From positions 1-32,912 of the forward strand of contig CAMRDW010000013.1 of NCBI GenBank assembly GCA_947041315.1: a stretch of 32,912 nucleotides of DNA, in the 5' to 3' direction. The notes below the pieces were generated by a model, which worked only from the letters and a program-made list of their open reading frames with translations, was not told the origin of the DNA and ran no database searches. The DNA is from an uncultured Enterovibrio sp. (lineage in GTDB: Bacteria; Pseudomonadota; Gammaproteobacteria; Enterobacterales; Vibrionaceae). This document shows positions 25,831-32,912 of this stretch, piece after piece. Numbering within the stretch: position 1 is the stretch's first letter; every line of letters begins with the position of its first letter. The translations under genes were made by a program, and so were the position numbers.

Positions 25831-25895
25831 CCTTTTCTCAATACACTTGACGTGAATAAAGTAAAAACGATGAAATATTGACTTGGGTTGATATA

Positions 25896-25924
25896 AATAA
25901 AGCCGCATATTGTGCGGCTTTATT
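25896..25924. terminator. Bidirectional terminator after grxD
   Basis: AATAAAGCCGCA (25896-25907) and TGCGGCTTTATT (25913-25924) form a perfect 12-bp stem with a 5-base loop, between convergent grxD and the antiporter-family gene. Confidence 0.88.
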
Positions 25925-25944
25925 GATTTGAGGGGGGTGCTTTT

Positions 25945-27267
25945 TTAAAGCACCATGATGGCTATCCAACCAAAAACAATCAAAGGCAGGTTGTAATGGA
26001 TAAATGTGGGCACCACGGTGTCCCAAATATGCTCATGTTGTCCATCGGCATTGAGACCTGATGTCGGACCGAGCGTGGAGTCTGAAGCGGGAGAGCCTGC
26101 ATCGCCGAGGGCGGCTGCAGTACCAATCAGGGCCACGATGGCCAGAGGTGAAAACCCAAATGAAAGGGCCAATGGAACATAAATAGTCGAAAGAATAGGA
26201 ATGGTTGAGAAGGAAGAGCCGATCCCCATGGTTACTAACAAACCGACGAGGAGCATGAAGAAGGCTGCAAACCCTTTGTTATCGCCCACGCTTGAAGACA
26301 AAGATCCGACCAAGGTTTCAACCCCGCCCGTGGCTTTCATTACGGCTGCGAACCCTGCGGCTGAAATCATGATAAAACCTATCATGGCCATCATTTGAAC
26401 GCCCCGTGTGAAAATATCGCTGGTCTCTTTCCATTTTATGACCCCGCCGACGATAAAGATCATAAAGCCAGCAAGTGCTCCGACAATCATTGAGCCTGTA
26501 TACAATTGCGCACTTAAGGCGGTGACAATGGCAATCAAGGCAACGCGTATGCTTTTCGGGTTAAATTCCATTTTTTCAGGTTCTGCGCTCAGAATTTTTT
26601 CTTCTGAATAATGGCGGGGTTTTCTATAGCTGAAAAAGGCGGCGGTCAGTAAGCCAAAAAGCATGCCAGCGGCAGGGAGGAGCATGGCGATAGGCACTTG
26701 GTTTGCACTGATTTCTAATCCGTTATCGTGTAAATTTTTGAGTAAGATGTTATTTAAAAAGATCCCGCCAAAACCGATAGGAAGGGTCATATAAGGTGTG
26801 ATGAGGCCAAACGTTAAAGTACAGGCGACGAGACGACGATCTAATTTCAATTTTTCAAAAACGTGTAACAGCGGCGGGATGAGTATTGGAATAAAAGCAA
26901 TGTGAACGGGGATCACGTTTTGTGAGGAAATGGTTACAAGAGCAATGATCACGAGGACGAAATATTTTAGAAAAAAGGTGTTCTTCGTGCTGTTATTGCA
27001 TTTAATTTTTTTGATGAGGCTTTGTGCAAGAATATCGGTGATCCCTGAGCGGCTAATCGCCACAGCAAAGGTGCCTAACATGGCATAACTTAGAGCAATG
27101 GTGGCTCCTCCACCAAGACCTTCTTCAAAAGCGGCGATGGTTTCCGTTAAAGAAAGTCCACTGATAACTCCTCCAAGAAGAGCGCTGAACGTGAGTGCGA
27201 TTACGACATTGACCCGAAGAAGGGCCAAGATCAACATGACACAAACAGAAATGAGAATAGGATTCAT
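25945..27267 (-). CDS. Na+/H+ antiporter family (NhaC/YuiF-like) permease
   Basis: This 440-residue inner-membrane protein of the Na_H_antiporter family has about 11-12 hydrophobic helices. Typical segments are [20 protein letters not shown] at the start, [20 protein letters not shown], a short cytoplasmic loop with [31 protein letters not shown], and [19 protein letters not shown] near the end. The last motif, rich in Asp, Ser and Gly, is characteristic of this family. Members of this group have been described as sodium/proton antiporters and some as amino-acid permeases; the sequence does not decide. TGGAATAACACAAT precedes the ATG. It is transcribed alone and has a bidirectional terminator downstream. 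Confidence 0.85.
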   Translation of the reverse strand: MNPILISVCVMLILALLRVNVVIALTFSALLGGVISGLSLTETIAAFEEGLGGGATIALSYAMLGTFAVAISRSGITDILAQSLIKKIKCNNSTKNTFFLKYFVLVIIALVTISSQNVIPVHIAFIPILIPPLLHVFEKLKLDRRLVACTLTFGLITPYMTLPIGFGGIFLNNILLKNLHDNGLEISANQVPIAMLLPAAGMLFGLLTAAFFSYRKPRHYSEEKILSAEPEKMEFNPKSIRVALIAIVTALSAQLYTGSMIVGALAGFMIFIVGGVIKWKETSDIFTRGVQMMAMIGFIMISAAGFAAVMKATGGVETLVGSLSSSVGDNKGFAAFFMLLVGLLVTMGIGSSFSTIPILSTIYVPLALSFGFSPLAIVALIGTAAALGDAGSPASDSTLGPTSGLNADGQHEHIWDTVVPTFIHYNLPLIVFGWIAIMVL

Positions 27268-27422
27268 ATTGTGTTATTCCATTACGATGTTCCACAAACG
27301 TGTGACCGAGCTGTGGGTGGTTTGAGTATTAAAATTTTTAATGTTGAAAGTCCCAGTCTGCGGATTTTTTTGACGAAGTCGAGTGAAATCTAGGCTTGTC
27401 CCTTTCTTCTGTTGTTTTTCAA
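27268..27422. promoter_or_regulatory. Upstream region of the antiporter-family gene
   Basis: About 150 bases between the gene start and the MITE-like remnant; the promoter must lie here or within the remnant. No confident -35/-10 pair or operator was found. Confidence 0.3.
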
Positions 27423-27530
27423 TCTGATATTGCGCGGAGAAAACAAGGGGAAATACGCCGTAAATTTTTGATAACGTATTATTCTCATTAAGAAATTCAT
27501 AGCGTTTTAATTTATGATTTTACAAACAAG
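27423..27530 (+). repeat. MITE-like repeat, copy D (ends missing)
   Basis: About 108 bp matching the interior of copies A and B: TCTGATATTGCGCGGAGAAA, GCCGTAAATTTTTGATAACG, TATTATTCTCATTAAGAAAT, then ATTTTACAAACAAG. The ATACC-type ends are not visible, so this is a diverged or truncated copy. Confidence 0.65.
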
Positions 27531-27581
27531 ACCGACAAAATATTTATTTGGATTAAGTTCCTTTTTTTATTTATTTTCTTT

Positions 27582-27700
27582 GTATGCTCCTCGCCTTTGA
27601 CGCTGTGTGGGTGTTGGCTGCGCCCAATCACAGAGTCCATCGATGCTGAGGGGGTTCACTCGCTTGGCCTAAGCGCGCATCTGCAATGAGATTGGGTATA
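27582..27700 (-). repeat. ERIC-like element, copy 5 (near full length)
   Basis: A 119-bp element in reverse orientation: TATGCTCCTCGCCTTTGAC, GTGGGTGTTGGCTGCGCCCA, ATCACAGAGTCCATCGATGC, GGGGTTCACTCGCTTGGC, ending in GAGATTGGGTATA. It lies between the antiporter-family gene and rnt. Confidence 0.85.
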
Positions 27701-27736
27701 AAACGAACGCATTTTCTTCGGGGTGGCTGTTTTGTG

Positions 27737-27824
27737 AAAAAAGGGTCTCCCCTTTTTTTGAATATTCAGGCTAAGGCGTGGTCCCCCCAACCACAGGAGG
27801 TTCTCCTTGCTGGTGGGGTTCATT
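27737..27824. terminator. Hairpins at the 3' side of rnt
   Basis: AAAAAAGGG with CCCTTTTTT (27737-27759) can fold in both directions with A and T tracts. A second, GC-rich hairpin follows near 27783-27819: CCCCAACCA outside and AGGAG-GTT-CTCCT inside, closed by TGGTGGGG. They lie 60-150 bases past the rnt stop and probably end rnt transcription on the minus strand. Confidence 0.45.
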
Positions 27825-27884
27825 TTTTTGTTATTGCGGTCTATTTTAGAGGAAAACGCGGCGCATTTTAGGTGTTGAAGCGGC

Positions 27885-28532
27885 TCAGTCTTCGGTGGCA
27901 GGAGGTGGCCAGCCTCCTAATGTCTTCCAGCGATTGACCATGATACAAAAAAGGTCGGCTGTGCGTTGTGTGTCATACAAAGCCGAATGCGCTTTGGCAT
28001 TATCAAAAGGGATCCCAGCTGCGATACAGGCCTTGGCGAGCACTGTTTGTCCTAAGGTTAATCCACTTAAGGCGGCGGTATCCAGAGTCACAAAAGGATG
28101 AAAAGGATTCCGTTTTAAATGGGCGCGTTGGGCTGCGGCCATCAGGAAACTCAAATCAAAGTTGGCGTTATGGGCGACCATAATCGCGCGTTGGCATTGG
28201 GCTGCTTTTTGATCTTTTCGAATGAGGCTGAAAATGTCCTTGAGGGCTTGCCCTTCATCGATGGCGCCGCGCAAAAGGCTAAAAGGCTCTCGAATGCCGT
28301 TAAATTCAAGGGCTTCTTTTTCTAAATTAGCTCCTTCAAAAGGGGTGACATGAAAATGAAGGGTTTTATCTGTGTGTAGCCAACCTTCTTCATCCATTTT
28401 TAATGTGATGGCACAAATTTCTAACAGGGCATCCGTTTTTGCATTAAAACCGGCCGTTTCAACATCGATAACAACAGGAAAATAGCCTCGAAATCGAGAT
28501 TTTAATGTATTTAGGTTGGTTTCTTGAGTCAT
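27885..28532 (-). CDS. rnt: Ribonuclease T
   Basis: RNase T is a DEDDh exoribonuclease that trims the 3' ends of tRNA and other stable RNAs. Starting at [10 protein letters not shown] the protein has 215 residues (E. coli also 215). Asp23 and Glu25 ([11 protein letters not shown]) fall on the E. coli numbers, followed by Asp126 ([11 protein letters not shown]), His182 and Asp187 ([11 protein letters not shown]). Earlier in-frame starts at 28538, 28544 and a GTG at 28562 exist; none has a good ribosome binding site, so the start is chosen by homology. Conserved blocks include [18 protein letters not shown] and the ending [10 protein letters not shown]. It is divergent from motY, an arrangement typical of Vibrionaceae. 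Confidence 0.95.
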   Translation of the reverse strand: MTQETNLNTLKSRFRGYFPVVIDVETAGFNAKTDALLEICAITLKMDEEGWLHTDKTLHFHVTPFEGANLEKEALEFNGIREPFSLLRGAIDEGQALKDIFSLIRKDQKAAQCQRAIMVAHNANFDLSFLMAAAQRAHLKRNPFHPFVTLDTAALSGLTLGQTVLAKACIAAGIPFDNAKAHSALYDTQRTADLFCIMVNRWKTLGGWPPPATED

Positions 28533-28641
28533 GAGCATAAACATAAAATAAATCAGGGGCACATTATGGCAGAAGGGGATTTTGTTCTAAAGGCCAGGCA
28601 TTAGATATTTTAAAATCTCTGAGTGAATATAAAATAAAACC

Positions 28642-28668
28642 TAAAAAAACACGCTGCGTGTCCGATAG
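28642..28668 (+). promoter_or_regulatory. Sigma-28 (FliA) promoter of motY
   Basis: TAAA at 28642-28645, then 15 bases, then TCCGATAG at 28661-28668. This fits the FliA consensus TAAA-N15-GCCGATAA, with two mismatches in the -10 element and the exact spacing. It lies about 50 bases before the motY ATG. In Vibrio motY is known to be transcribed by the flagellar sigma factor. Confidence 0.75.
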
Positions 28669-28716
28669 CATAGAGAAGACAATGGATTTACCGACAAAAA
28701 AAGGAAAAACCTTTCT

Positions 28717-29601
28717 ATGAAGCGTTCAGCCCTATTTCAGTTTCCTTTTTTGGCTATTTTGATTTTGTGCCCGATGCGCCTCCATGCCAGTACATTTTAT
28801 GGTGCAAAACCGATGGAGTCTGTATGGAAAGTCACTGTTGATACCCCCATTGAATGCCGTATTGAGCATCCTATCCCGAATTATGCAACGGCCACATTTA
28901 GCTCTCGTGCCAGCAAAAATATCAATTTAAATTTTGAAATGGCGCTGCGTTTGCCTATGGGGAAAACTGAAAATGTTGCCTTGGTCTCCATGCCGGCCGT
29001 TTGGAAACCGGGTCTCTCTGCTCAATACATAGACCGCCTTCGTTTTTATAAGCAATTTAATGGATTTGTGGAGGGAAAAACGGCTTGGAACATGCTTTCT
29101 GAATTAGAAATCGGGCGATACCCGACCTTTAGTTTTCAAGAGTGGAGGAACAGAAACCAACGGGTCAATGTGTCTTTGTCTTCCGTTTCATTTTTAAAAC
29201 CATACAATGAATTCCGTCTTTGTATTTCTCGTTTATTGCCTTATGCCTTCGATGATATTGCCTTTAATGTACTTCATTACGATAAAGACAGCGATGAGCT
29301 GAACAAGGTCTCTTTGGTAAAATTGACCCAAATTGCAGAGTTTGTAAGATACAGTCCAGACATTGATTTGGTCTTGATGGCCACTTACACCGACTCATTA
29401 GGAGGAAAGGCGGTGAATCAACGTATTGCGGATGCACGTGCCAAAAAATTGGAGGATTATTTTATGTCCTTAGGTTTGCCAAAAGACAGAATAGAAGTGC
29501 ATGCGTACGGCGAGCGCCGCCCTATTGCAGACAATGACGATCCTATTGGGCGAAATAAAAACAGACGTGTGGTTATTTCATTGGGGCGCTCTATTATTTA
29601 A
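28717..29601 (+). CDS. motY: Sodium-driven polar flagellar motor protein MotY
   Basis: MotY, with MotX, forms the T-ring around the basal body that holds the sodium-driven PomA/PomB stators in place. The 294 residues match Vibrio MotY (293). A signal peptide covers about 1-24 (MKRSALFQ, a hydrophobic core, then RLHA before STFYG). The N-terminal MotY-specific domain carries Cys47 and Cys169, 122 residues apart, exactly the spacing of the disulfide pair known in V. alginolyticus MotY. The C-terminal OmpA-like peptidoglycan-binding domain, about 180-294, has TYTDSLGGKAVNQRIADARA and GERRPIADNDDPIGRNKNRR. A sigma-28-type promoter precedes it. AAAGGAAAAACCTTTCT before the ATG gives a ribosome binding site within a small palindrome. 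It indicates a polar, sodium-driven flagellum. Confidence 0.95.
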   Translation: MKRSALFQFPFLAILILCPMRLHASTFYGAKPMESVWKVTVDTPIECRIEHPIPNYATATFSSRASKNINLNFEMALRLPMGKTENVALVSMPAVWKPGLSAQYIDRLRFYKQFNGFVEGKTAWNMLSELEIGRYPTFSFQEWRNRNQRVNVSLSSVSFLKPYNEFRLCISRLLPYAFDDIAFNVLHYDKDSDELNKVSLVKLTQIAEFVRYSPDIDLVLMATYTDSLGGKAVNQRIADARAKKLEDYFMSLGLPKDRIEVHAYGERRPIADNDDPIGRNKNRRVVISLGRSII

Positions 29602-29659
29602 CCTTTTTTGATGTATTTAAAAAAGTAAGCGATGGTTTTTTCTTTCTTGAAATGCCCTT

Positions 29660-29784
29660 TATACCCGTCGTTTTGAGGGGGCCTGGGTGTTGGCTCGTCG
29701 CGCTCTGCTAATCACAGAATCCATTGATACTCAGGGTTTTTATTCGCGTGGTGCAGGCGCGCAACCTCAATTACTTTGGGTATA
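29660..29784 (-). repeat. ERIC-like element, copy 6 (full length), reaching into the HD-GYP gene
   Basis: A 125-bp element in reverse orientation: TATACCCGTCGTTTTGAG, GGGTGTTGGCTCGTCGCG, AATCACAGAATCCATTGATA, CTCAGGGTTTTTATTCGCG, ending in AATTACTTTGGGTATA. Its right 14 bases (29771-29784) encode the last codons and stop of the HD-GYP gene on the minus strand. Confidence 0.88.
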
Positions 29785-32662
29785 AAATGGCCAATATTTC
29801 TTTTTCATCGACAATATCGTGTTGATTTTTTGGAAGAAAGCGCTTTGCGTATTGAAGGTATATTTTTTTCTCGACAAAAAAGCGAAACAAAGAAAGGTCG
29901 ATGTGATTGTTTTTGGCCATTTTGGCTAAAATATGGAGCGCTTCATGGAGTGAGAAGGCTTTTTTGTAAGGGCGATCACTGGCGGTTAAGGCTTCAAAAA
30001 TATCAGCAATGGTCATCATTCTTGTTTCAAACGATATTTCGTTTCCTTTTAAGCGCATGGGATAACCTAATCCATTCAGCTTTTCATGGTGCGCACCGGC
30101 CATCGAGGGGATCCCTTTTAAATGGTCTGGATAGGGCAGTTTATTGAGCATGATGATGGTCTGAACGATGTGATCATTGATGATAAAACGCTCTTCTTCT
30201 GTGAGAGTGCCTTTTTTTACACTGAGATTATGGCGTTCTCCTCGATTGTATTGCAATCGGGGGATCTGAATTTTAAAAGGCCAATTTGTGTATTTATTCT
30301 TTTGTTTTTTTGACCAGTGAATTTCATGACAGCTTGTGTCTTTTAAAAGCGTCTCTTTGCAAGGAAGAGGGGCGGGCTCTCGAAAAGAACGGCGGACAAG
30401 CTCCTCACTAGAGAGGCCTAAAGCATCGTTCATCGTGCGTTCCCAAAGGGTATTTCCTATTTTTTCCATTCGATTTAATTGGGTTTCAGTCATCTCCATG
30501 TCACCCACATTGCATTGGGCAATAAAAGCAAAATCCTCATTTAACCTGGCTTCTTCTTTTTTAAGTTTGAGCTTGAGGGTTGCAATGGGTGTTTTACCTT
30601 CGTGGCGTTTTTCCCAATACCTTATTTTTGCATCTCGCTTTAACACTTCAAAACGTGTTCTTATTTCATGAATTCGGTTGTAGATGGTTTCCAGTTTTGT
30701 CGCTTTGTCGACGACATATTCTGGGGTGGTCACTTTTCCGCAGTCATGAAGCCAGGCGGCAATGTGCAAGGCTTCTCTGGAAGAGGGGTCTAAATTGAAA
30801 TCAGGAAAGGCCGTTTTATCTTGATTGGCCGCCTCCGCCAGCATAAAAGTAAGCTCGGGGACCCGTTGGCAATGCCCTCCTGTATAGGGGGATTTCGTAT
30901 CAATTGCAGAGGCGAGCATTTCAATCAAAGAAGAAAAAAGGGCTTTTTGAGCGGCAATATGGGATCTGTTTTCTGTGATCAAGGAAACAAAGCTTAAAAA
31001 TGTTTGAATAAAATGAATTTTATTTTCTTGTTCTGGTTTTAATGTTCGATTAAAGCCAATCAATACATGGCCAATATTTTGATTATTCCGATCACATAAA
31101 GGAAAAACCCACCCCCGTTTAAGGGCGTGCGGAAATCGTTTCTTTTGTTTGTCTTTTTGGCTTGGGCTAAAAGTGATCACTTTATTCTCATTGAGATTTT
31201 TTAATTCAGGGCATTTTTTAACAAGGTCTTGAAAGTCTATTTTCGAGTCAGTGAGGGGCGATGGATAATGGGCCGACACGCAGATATTTTCGTTGTTATT
31301 GGATTTTTTTGACCACATGATCACAAGATCCGCTTGGCTTGTTTTTTGGCATTGCAGCACAATGTCGTTCAGTAAATAGTCAAAATCAGCGCTTTTAGAG
31401 ACCGCTTGTAAGGTGGCAAGAAATTGCGCGAGGGTGTTAGACATGATTGAGAAAGAATCGGATAAATCACTCATTTCAATGATATTTGATTCAGGTATTT
31501 GTAAGTTGTTGAAATTGAGGTTTCGAATTTGAAAGGTGGCATCATTCAATGATTTTAATCGCTGCGCTATTTTTCCTGAGGCCCATAGGATCATACCAAT
31601 ACCGAAGAGCAATAAAATCAAGGTTAAAACGATTTGCTTGTTCCGTGAGGCTAGAGCGTCATGTATTAGCTCATTTTTAGGGACGGCTTTTGCAAGCCAA
31701 AAGCTTTGCTCCTGAAACGCATCAATTTGAACTAAATTAATGACCCATGTTTGCCCTTTAAATTCAATTTCTTCAACCATTTCTTTCCAATGAGGGATCT
31801 TAAGTAAACGATGAAAGGGGGAGTTTGGAAGCCGATTTTCTTCAATCTTTTCTGGGGACTCTTTTAAGCCGCGCTCTGCGATGACAAATTTACTTTTATC
31901 AAAAATAATAATTTGAGTTTTATTTGCCAAAGTCAGAGAGTGCAATAAAAAATCAAAAGAATCCACAGTGACATCCATGCCAATCACCGCGTTTGCCTTG
32001 GGTACACGTTTAGAAAATGAAATGCCGCGTTTGTGTATAAAATGGTAAGTATAGGCTGGAGTGACAAAGATCTGACCGTTTGAAGGCGCGTTATAAAACC
32101 AGCTTCTTTGCGTGGGACGAAAATGGTTTTCTTTTTCTTTTGTTTCGAGAAGTTGGTTTTTATCGTCATAAAAATATTGAATTTGCAGCCCGTTTTTTTG
32201 ATTTATTTCCATCATAAGAAGGGCATTTTTAGGGGCGGAAAAAACGGAACGCATAAAAGAAGGGCGTAGACTTCTAAAAAAAACAGATCGTTCATCATCA
32301 AAACCGAGATAAATAGACAAAATATCAGGATTATTTTTTAAGATGATGTTGGATGTCTCTACCCATTGTCCTTTATTATCAAAACGTAATTGTTCTGCAA
32401 AGTCGGAGCTGGAAAGAATATTAAGTGAAGTGAATAAAGAGGTGGTCATTTTTTGAAAGGTAAGGCGTATTTGTTCTTCACTTTGATTTATTCTTTCTTT
32501 GGCCAATGTTTCATTGAGGGATTTTGAATCATTAAAACTCATAAAAATCAAGATCAACGAGATAATTGAGAGGATAATAAAAAAAAGGGTTGCAATGTGT
32601 GTTTTTAATGAATATTTACCCTTTATAAATATTCTTATTTTGTCTTTTATTTTTTTCACCAT
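29771..32662 (-). CDS. Membrane-bound sensor with HD-GYP domain (probable c-di-GMP phosphodiesterase)
   Basis: A 963-residue inner-membrane signalling protein. A first membrane helix at about 22-43 is followed by a large periplasmic sensor region to about 340, which is Cache-like from its layout and its NILKNNPDILSIYLGF segment. A second helix lies at about 342-364, then a HAMP-like linker (KIAQRLKSLNDATFQIRNLN), a GAF-like region at about 430-560, and a C-terminal HD-GYP domain from about 585. The HD motif WLHDCGK has His639 and Asp640; the GYP motif is HHEKLNGLGYP with His858-His859 and Gly866-Tyr867-Pro868. IADIFEALTASDRPYKK follows. HD-GYP enzymes break down cyclic di-GMP and so favour motility, which suits the nearby motY. 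HD and GYP are about 225 residues apart, much farther than in compact members. The start has no strong ribosome binding site. The C-terminus runs into an ERIC repeat. Confidence 0.88.
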   Translation of the reverse strand: MVKKIKDKIRIFIKGKYSLKTHIATLFFIILSIISLILIFMSFNDSKSLNETLAKERINQSEEQIRLTFQKMTTSLFTSLNILSSSDFAEQLRFDNKGQWVETSNIILKNNPDILSIYLGFDDERSVFFRSLRPSFMRSVFSAPKNALLMMEINQKNGLQIQYFYDDKNQLLETKEKENHFRPTQRSWFYNAPSNGQIFVTPAYTYHFIHKRGISFSKRVPKANAVIGMDVTVDSFDFLLHSLTLANKTQIIIFDKSKFVIAERGLKESPEKIEENRLPNSPFHRLLKIPHWKEMVEEIEFKGQTWVINLVQIDAFQEQSFWLAKAVPKNELIHDALASRNKQIVLTLILLLFGIGMILWASGKIAQRLKSLNDATFQIRNLNFNNLQIPESNIIEMSDLSDSFSIMSNTLAQFLATLQAVSKSADFDYLLNDIVLQCQKTSQADLVIMWSKKSNNNENICVSAHYPSPLTDSKIDFQDLVKKCPELKNLNENKVITFSPSQKDKQKKRFPHALKRGWVFPLCDRNNQNIGHVLIGFNRTLKPEQENKIHFIQTFLSFVSLITENRSHIAAQKALFSSLIEMLASAIDTKSPYTGGHCQRVPELTFMLAEAANQDKTAFPDFNLDPSSREALHIAAWLHDCGKVTTPEYVVDKATKLETIYNRIHEIRTRFEVLKRDAKIRYWEKRHEGKTPIATLKLKLKKEEARLNEDFAFIAQCNVGDMEMTETQLNRMEKIGNTLWERTMNDALGLSSEELVRRSFREPAPLPCKETLLKDTSCHEIHWSKKQKNKYTNWPFKIQIPRLQYNRGERHNLSVKKGTLTEEERFIINDHIVQTIIMLNKLPYPDHLKGIPSMAGAHHEKLNGLGYPMRLKGNEISFETRMMTIADIFEALTASDRPYKKAFSLHEALHILAKMAKNNHIDLSLFRFFVEKKIYLQYAKRFLPKNQHDIVDEKEILAILYPK

Positions 32663-32709
32663 TGAAGATTCGAAAGCCCTTTTATATTGGAGGTGATTGT
32701 CATTTTTAA

Positions 32710-32889
32710 TTAAGATTGTTTCCTTCTTTGAAAAGGAAGAACATCTGTTTTAAAAATGAAAAAAGAAGAATTCAAGCTGTTATTTTTTGACTTTTGAGTC
32801 TTGATGTTTAAGATTGTTTTTTGAGCACCTCTATTCAATATCTTGAATTTTATTGCCTTTTTTAGGTTCTTCAAAAAACAGTCTTTCAT
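32710..32889 (-). CDS. Possible small basic protein upstream of the HD-GYP gene
   Basis: An open frame of 59 codons, beginning MKDCFLKNLKKAIKFKI and ending DVLPFQRRKQS. It is preceded by an excellent ribosome binding site (AAGGAGAAACC directly before the ATG at 32889). It ends 47 bases before the HD-GYP start on the same strand, so it could be the first cistron of that unit or a leader peptide. It is lysine-rich, with no signal peptide, membrane helix or recognised family. The region is AT-rich, so a chance ORF is possible; the ribosome binding site is the main support. Confidence 0.4.
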   Translation of the reverse strand: MKDCFLKNLKKAIKFKILNRGAQKTILNIKTQKSKNNSLNSSFFIFKTDVLPFQRRKQS

Positions 32890-32912
32890 GGTTTCTCCTT
32901 GCTATTTCGAAT

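Noticed and set aside
27686..27871. 61-codon frame upstream of rnt on the plus strand
   Set aside because: It begins inside an ERIC element, runs through terminator-like hairpins and has no ribosome binding site.
1..32912. CRISPR array, prophage, toxin-antitoxin or defence genes
   Set aside because: No regularly spaced repeats, integrase, phage structural genes or recognisable defence domains were seen on either strand; the dispersed repeats lie singly between genes.

Overview
The window is a 32.9-kb chromosomal segment from a low-GC gammaproteobacterium, most likely a member of the Vibrionaceae. Support comes from the gene order tig-clpP-clpX-lon-hupB-ppiD followed by a comEA-like gene, the proL/yejM/yejL/yejK cluster, sodB next to grxD, rnt divergent from the sodium-motor gene motY behind a sigma-28-type promoter, and several ERIC-like intergenic repeats. 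The genus cannot be fixed from the sequence alone.

Layout. 132-866 (-): an unrecognised protein with a cysteine-rich tail. 1.6-10.1 kb (+): protein folding and quality control, with trigger factor, ClpP, ClpX, Lon (behind a good sigma-32-type promoter), HU-beta and PpiD, most units closed by clear hairpin terminators. 10.3 kb: a small secreted ComEA-like helix-hairpin-helix protein. 10.6-11.5 kb: a stretch with no convincing gene. 11.5-14.3 kb (-): an AbgT-family transporter followed by peptidase T, probably one transcript. 15.2-19.0 kb: tRNA-Pro(GGG), yejM/pbgA, yejL (all -) and divergent yejK, the same neighbourhood as in E. coli. 19.7 kb: a YgbA-family cysteine-rich protein lying between two repeat copies. 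20.5-24.4 kb: asd (-) and a yjiH-yjiG-M20 peptidase operon (+). 24.6-29.6 kb: sodB (-), grxD (+), an Na+/H+ antiporter-family permease (-), rnt (-) and motY (+). 29.8-32.7 kb (-): a large membrane-bound sensor with an HD-GYP domain, preceded by a possible 59-residue ORF with a strong ribosome binding site.

The coding content is mostly conserved core genes. The unusual part is between the genes. From about 14.5 kb rightwards the intergenic spaces carry two families of short dispersed repeats: ERIC-like elements of about 125 bp (six full or partial copies) and a second, MITE-like family of about 160-180 bp with ATACC...GGTAT ends (two full copies, one internally deleted copy, one copy without ends). 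One ERIC copy supplies the last codons and stop of the HD-GYP gene. A MITE copy supplies the front of the longest ygbA reading frame, and a second lies just after that gene. I found no CRISPR array, prophage, complete insertion sequence or recognisable defence system, and no clear evidence of a wholly new multi-gene system. The repeat family and the few orphan ORFs are the best leads.
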